A stretch of DNA of 7,445 bases from WHTG01 sp035540515 (GTDB lineage: Bacteria; Actinomycetota; Nitriliruptoria; Euzebyales; Egibacteraceae). Under the pieces are notes generated by a model. It saw only the letters and a program-made list of their open reading frames with translations. It did no database searches and had not been told where the DNA came from. Made by a program: the position numbers and the translations under genes. The stretch is from positions 1-7,445 of the forward strand of contig DATLGM010000007.1 in the NCBI GenBank assembly GCA_035540515.1. Reading direction: 5' to 3'. Below are positions 5,300-7,445 of the stretch, in pieces; the stretch's first letter is position 1; the number at the start of each line of letters is the position of its first letter.

Positions 5300-7445
5300 G
5301 CCGACCCTGCCTCGCGCGACGATGGCGACTCGACGTCCCCTCGGCGGTCGGGCAGGTGCAGCCAGGGGTGCAGCGCCGCCCTGACCTGGCGCGCCACCTC
5401 GTCCGGCGCCCCGGTCGCGTCGATGACGACGAACCGGCCGCGATCCCGCTTGGCCAGACGCCGGTAGCCGGTGGCGACCTTGCGGTGAAACTCCAGGCCC
5501 TCCTGCTCCAGCCGGTCGGCCGCACCCTGGTCGCGCCAGCTGGGACCGAGCCGCAGCGTCCGGGCACCGGCGTTGCGCTCCTGCTGCTGGCGCAGGTGAC
5601 GCTCGCGGACGCGCCGCAGCCCCTCCTCGGCGTCGAGGTCGAGCAGCACCACGACGTCGGGCAGCACCCCCTCGACCGCCCACCGATTGATCTCCAGGAC
5701 GTCGTCTTCGCCGAGGTCGCGGGCAACACCCTGGTACGCCAGCGAGCTGTCGATGAAGCGGTCGCACACCACGACCTTGTCCGCCTCCAGTCCTGGCAGC
5801 ACGACGCGGCGCACGTGCTCCGCGCGAGCGGCCGCGTACAGCAGCGCCTCCGTGCGCGGATGCATCCCACGGGAGTTGGGGTCGAGCAGGACGTCGCGGA
5901 TGCGCTCGGCGACCGGCGGTCCGCCCGGCTCGCGGGTGACCACCAGATCGTGGCCCTCGGCCCGCAGCGTCTCGACGAGCCGCTTGACCTGCGTCGACTT
6001 CCCCGAGCCCTCGACCCCCTCGAACGCGATGAAGACGCCGGTCTCCTTGGGCCGAGCCATGGGGATCGTCAGCTGGCGCTGTGGGGTCTCGCGCAAGGCA
6101 CGTGCCATCCCCCGCATGGCCGACAACGAGAAGTACAGCGCGACCAGCCCGCCCAGGAAGATGGTGATGCGCACGCCGGACAGCCGGATGAACTGGCCGC
6201 TGATCAGCAGCGACCCGCTGATGGCGCCCGCGACGAACGGCGCGATGCCCAGGGCGGCGAACAGCGATGACCGGGTCACGGTGTAGAAGGCGCCGAACGT
6301 CTTCCCGCGGACGTCGTCGGGTGTGTACTGCTGCAGCAGGGTGTAGCCCATGACGAAGCTGAGCCCGGCGAGAGCGCCGAGCAGCAGCCCGAGTCCCAGC
6401 GCCCAGGTGAACGATGGCACCCATGCGATGAGCATCGCCATGGCGCTGGCCAGCGCCATGCAGATGGGGAACAGCCGCTCCTGACGGAACCGCCGCGTCA
6501 GCAGCGGGACGGTGACAATCCCCAAGGCCAGACCGCCGCCGACGGCGGTCATCAGCCGCGGCCAGTCCGTCGCAGGGCGCAGCAGGGAGGTGCGCACGAA
6601 CTCCGGCCCCAGGGTGACGACCACGCCGGCACCGAAGAACACGCCGACGACGCCGACGATCAGCGAGCGGATCAGCGGCAGGTTCTGGATGAAGCGCACG
6701 CCCTCGGTCAGCTCGGCGAGCACGCCCGGGCTGTCGCCGGAGTCGGCGCGACGGCGCCCGTGCACCGGCATGCGCAGCCGGGACAGCAGCAGCGCCCCGA
6801 CGAAGAAGGCGCCGGCGTTGCCCAGCAGCACGCCGACCGTCGCCTCGCGCGGCTCGAACCCGGCCGCGGTGAGCGCCGTGGTGATCGCCGTCGCCAGCGC
6901 GGCGCCCGCCGGCAGCGTCCCATACGCGATCAGCAGGTTCAGCTGGTTGGCCTGCGTCAGATGATGGCGCCGCACGATCACGGGCAGGGTGGAATCCTTG
7001 GCCGCCAGGAACAACAGCGAGAAGCACTCGACGGCGAAGACCAGCATCACGGCGGTGCTGAGGCTCTCGGCGAACGCGATGAACACGAACAGCAACCCGC
7101 GTACCACGCCGGTCATGACCATCAGCCGCTTGCGGTCGTAGCGGTCGGCCAGCACACCGGCGACGGGGCCCATCAGCAGACTGGGAAGGAGTCGGGCCAT
7201 CATGACCCCGCCCAGACCGAACAACGCGAACCGCGGGCTCTCGGCGTACAGCACGGTGATCAGTGCCTGCAGCGCGACCAGGCCCATCCAGTCGCCCAGA
7301 CTCCCCAGCAGTGCCGCGCTGAAGTACACGCGCGGGTTGCGCTCGGAGAGCAGCGCCCGGTACGCCGAGCGGTCCTCGCCACGTGCGAGGCGACCCGCGT
7401 CGACCTCACCGGCAGGCTGATTCTCGATGACGCACTCCCCTGTAC
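5296..7445 (-). CDS. tmk: MFS transporter - thymidylate kinase fusion (5' end not resolved at window edge)
   Basis: One uninterrupted frame encodes at least 677 residues from the GTG at 7329, or 715 up to the edge. From that GTG, residues 1-415 hold about 12 hydrophobic segments with MFS motif A (GVLADRYDRKR, 58-68). Residues 424-677 are a complete thymidylate kinase, which phosphorylates dTMP to dTDP: P-loop GVEGSGKST (438-446), TREPGG (465-470), CDRF (522-525) and ADRLEQEG (604-611) in the LID. The LID is about 24 residues longer than in E. coli. An ATG at 6060 could start the kinase alone, but no ribosome site precedes it. The kinase would face the cytoplasm. The frame stays open beyond 7329 and reads YRALLSERNPRVYFSAALLG, typical of an MFS N-terminus, so 7329 is probably internal. 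No ATG, GTG or TTG lies upstream in frame. The transported substrate is unknown. holB follows with a four-base overlap. Confidence 0.9.
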   Translation of the reverse strand, partial: TGECVIENQPAGEVDAGRLARGEDRSAYRALLSERNPRVYFSAALLGSLGDWMGLVALQALITVLYAESPRFALFGLGGVMMARLLPSLLMGPVAGVLADRYDRKRLMVMTGVVRGLLFVFIAFAESLSTAVMLVFAVECFSLLFLAAKDSTLPVIVRRHHLTQANQLNLLIAYGTLPAGAALATAITTALTAAGFEPREATVGVLLGNAGAFFVGALLLSRLRMPVHGRRRADSGDSPGVLAELTEGVRFIQNLPLIRSLIVGVVGVFFGAGVVVTLGPEFVRTSLLRPATDWPRLMTAVGGGLALGIVTVPLLTRRFRQERLFPICMALASAMAMLIAWVPSFTWALGLGLLLGALAGLSFVMGYTLLQQYTPDDVRGKTFGAFYTVTRSSLFAALGIAPFVAGAISGSLLISGQFIRLSGVRITIFLGGLVALYFSLSAMRGMARALRETPQRQLTIPMARPKETGVFIAFEGVEGSGKSTQVKRLVETLRAEGHDLVVTREPGGPPVAERIRDVLLDPNSRGMHPRTEALLYAAARAEHVRRVVLPGLEADKVVVCDRFIDSSLAYQGVARDLGEDDVLEINRWAVEGVLPDVVVLLDLDAEEGLRRVRERHLRQQQERNAGARTLRLGPSWRDQGAADRLEQEGLEFHRKVATGYRRLAKRDRGRFVVIDATGAPDEVARQVRAALHPWLHLPDRRGDVESPSSREAGSA
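7435..7441 (-). promoter_or_regulatory. Shine-Dalgarno-like AGGGGAG near the 5' edge of the fusion gene
   Basis: On the - strand AGGGGAG lies six bases before an in-frame ATC codon (7426-7428). The spacing is ideal for a ribosome site, but ATC is a rare start codon, and the GTG overlapping the site (7433-7435) opens another frame that stops after eight sense codons. Either the gene uses a non-canonical start here, or the motif is chance and the gene begins beyond the window. Confidence 0.25.

Noticed and set aside
4343..5467. 374-residue + strand ORF antisense to holB and tmk
   Set aside because: A shadow of two well-supported genes; composition is Arg/Gln/His-rich.
4530..5870. 446-residue - strand ORF in an alternate frame over holB and tmk
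   Set aside because: Out of frame with conserved motifs of both genes; product is Arg/Ala/Gly-rich noise.
5300..7027. Upstream extension of the holB frame to give a 951-residue protein
   Set aside because: The extension is the wrong frame of the MFS-kinase gene. The GTGA overlap and motif positions place the holB start at 5299.

Overview
This is a GC-rich window (roughly 70% GC by eye) with strong G/C preference at third codon positions. Its gene content fits a high-GC member of the Actinomycetota. The strongest pointers are an actinobacterial-style regulator (anti-sigma-type ATPase, PAS, GAF) and a major-facilitator transporter fused in frame to thymidylate kinase and followed by the DNA polymerase III delta-prime gene, an arrangement I recall from Streptomyces and relatives. 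The sequence alone does not settle a genus or order.

Layout. Bases 1-311 hold only a weak, anonymous open frame on the + strand that runs in from the window edge. On the - strand, between 328 and 654, there is a compact unit: a promoter-like -35/-10 pair, a complete tRNA-Thr(CGU), a very small predicted lipoprotein with a Gly/Glu-only mature tail, and a GC-rich hairpin just past its stop. Divergently, on the + strand, come the HATPase-PAS-GAF regulator (714-2489) and prfC, encoding peptide chain release factor 3 (2528-4129). A 42-base convergent gap follows. Then, on the - strand, holB (delta-prime, 4172-5299) overlaps by four bases the 3' end of the MFS-thymidylate kinase fusion (5296 to the right edge). 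The 5' end of the fusion is not clearly inside the window.

How the genes work together. The - strand pair is a DNA-precursor and replication operon: thymidylate kinase makes dTDP and delta-prime is part of the clamp loader, with GTGA overlap suggesting translational coupling. prfC and the tRNA belong to translation. The HATPase-PAS-GAF protein looks like a partner-switching signalling protein whose partners are not in this window. No mobile elements, CRISPR arrays, toxin-antitoxin pairs or clear horizontal-transfer signs were seen. Most of the window is housekeeping DNA; I do not see an obviously undescribed system. The points most worth a second look are the fusion protein and its expanded LID, its missing canonical start, the orphan HATPase-PAS-GAF protein and the mini-lipoprotein after the tRNA.
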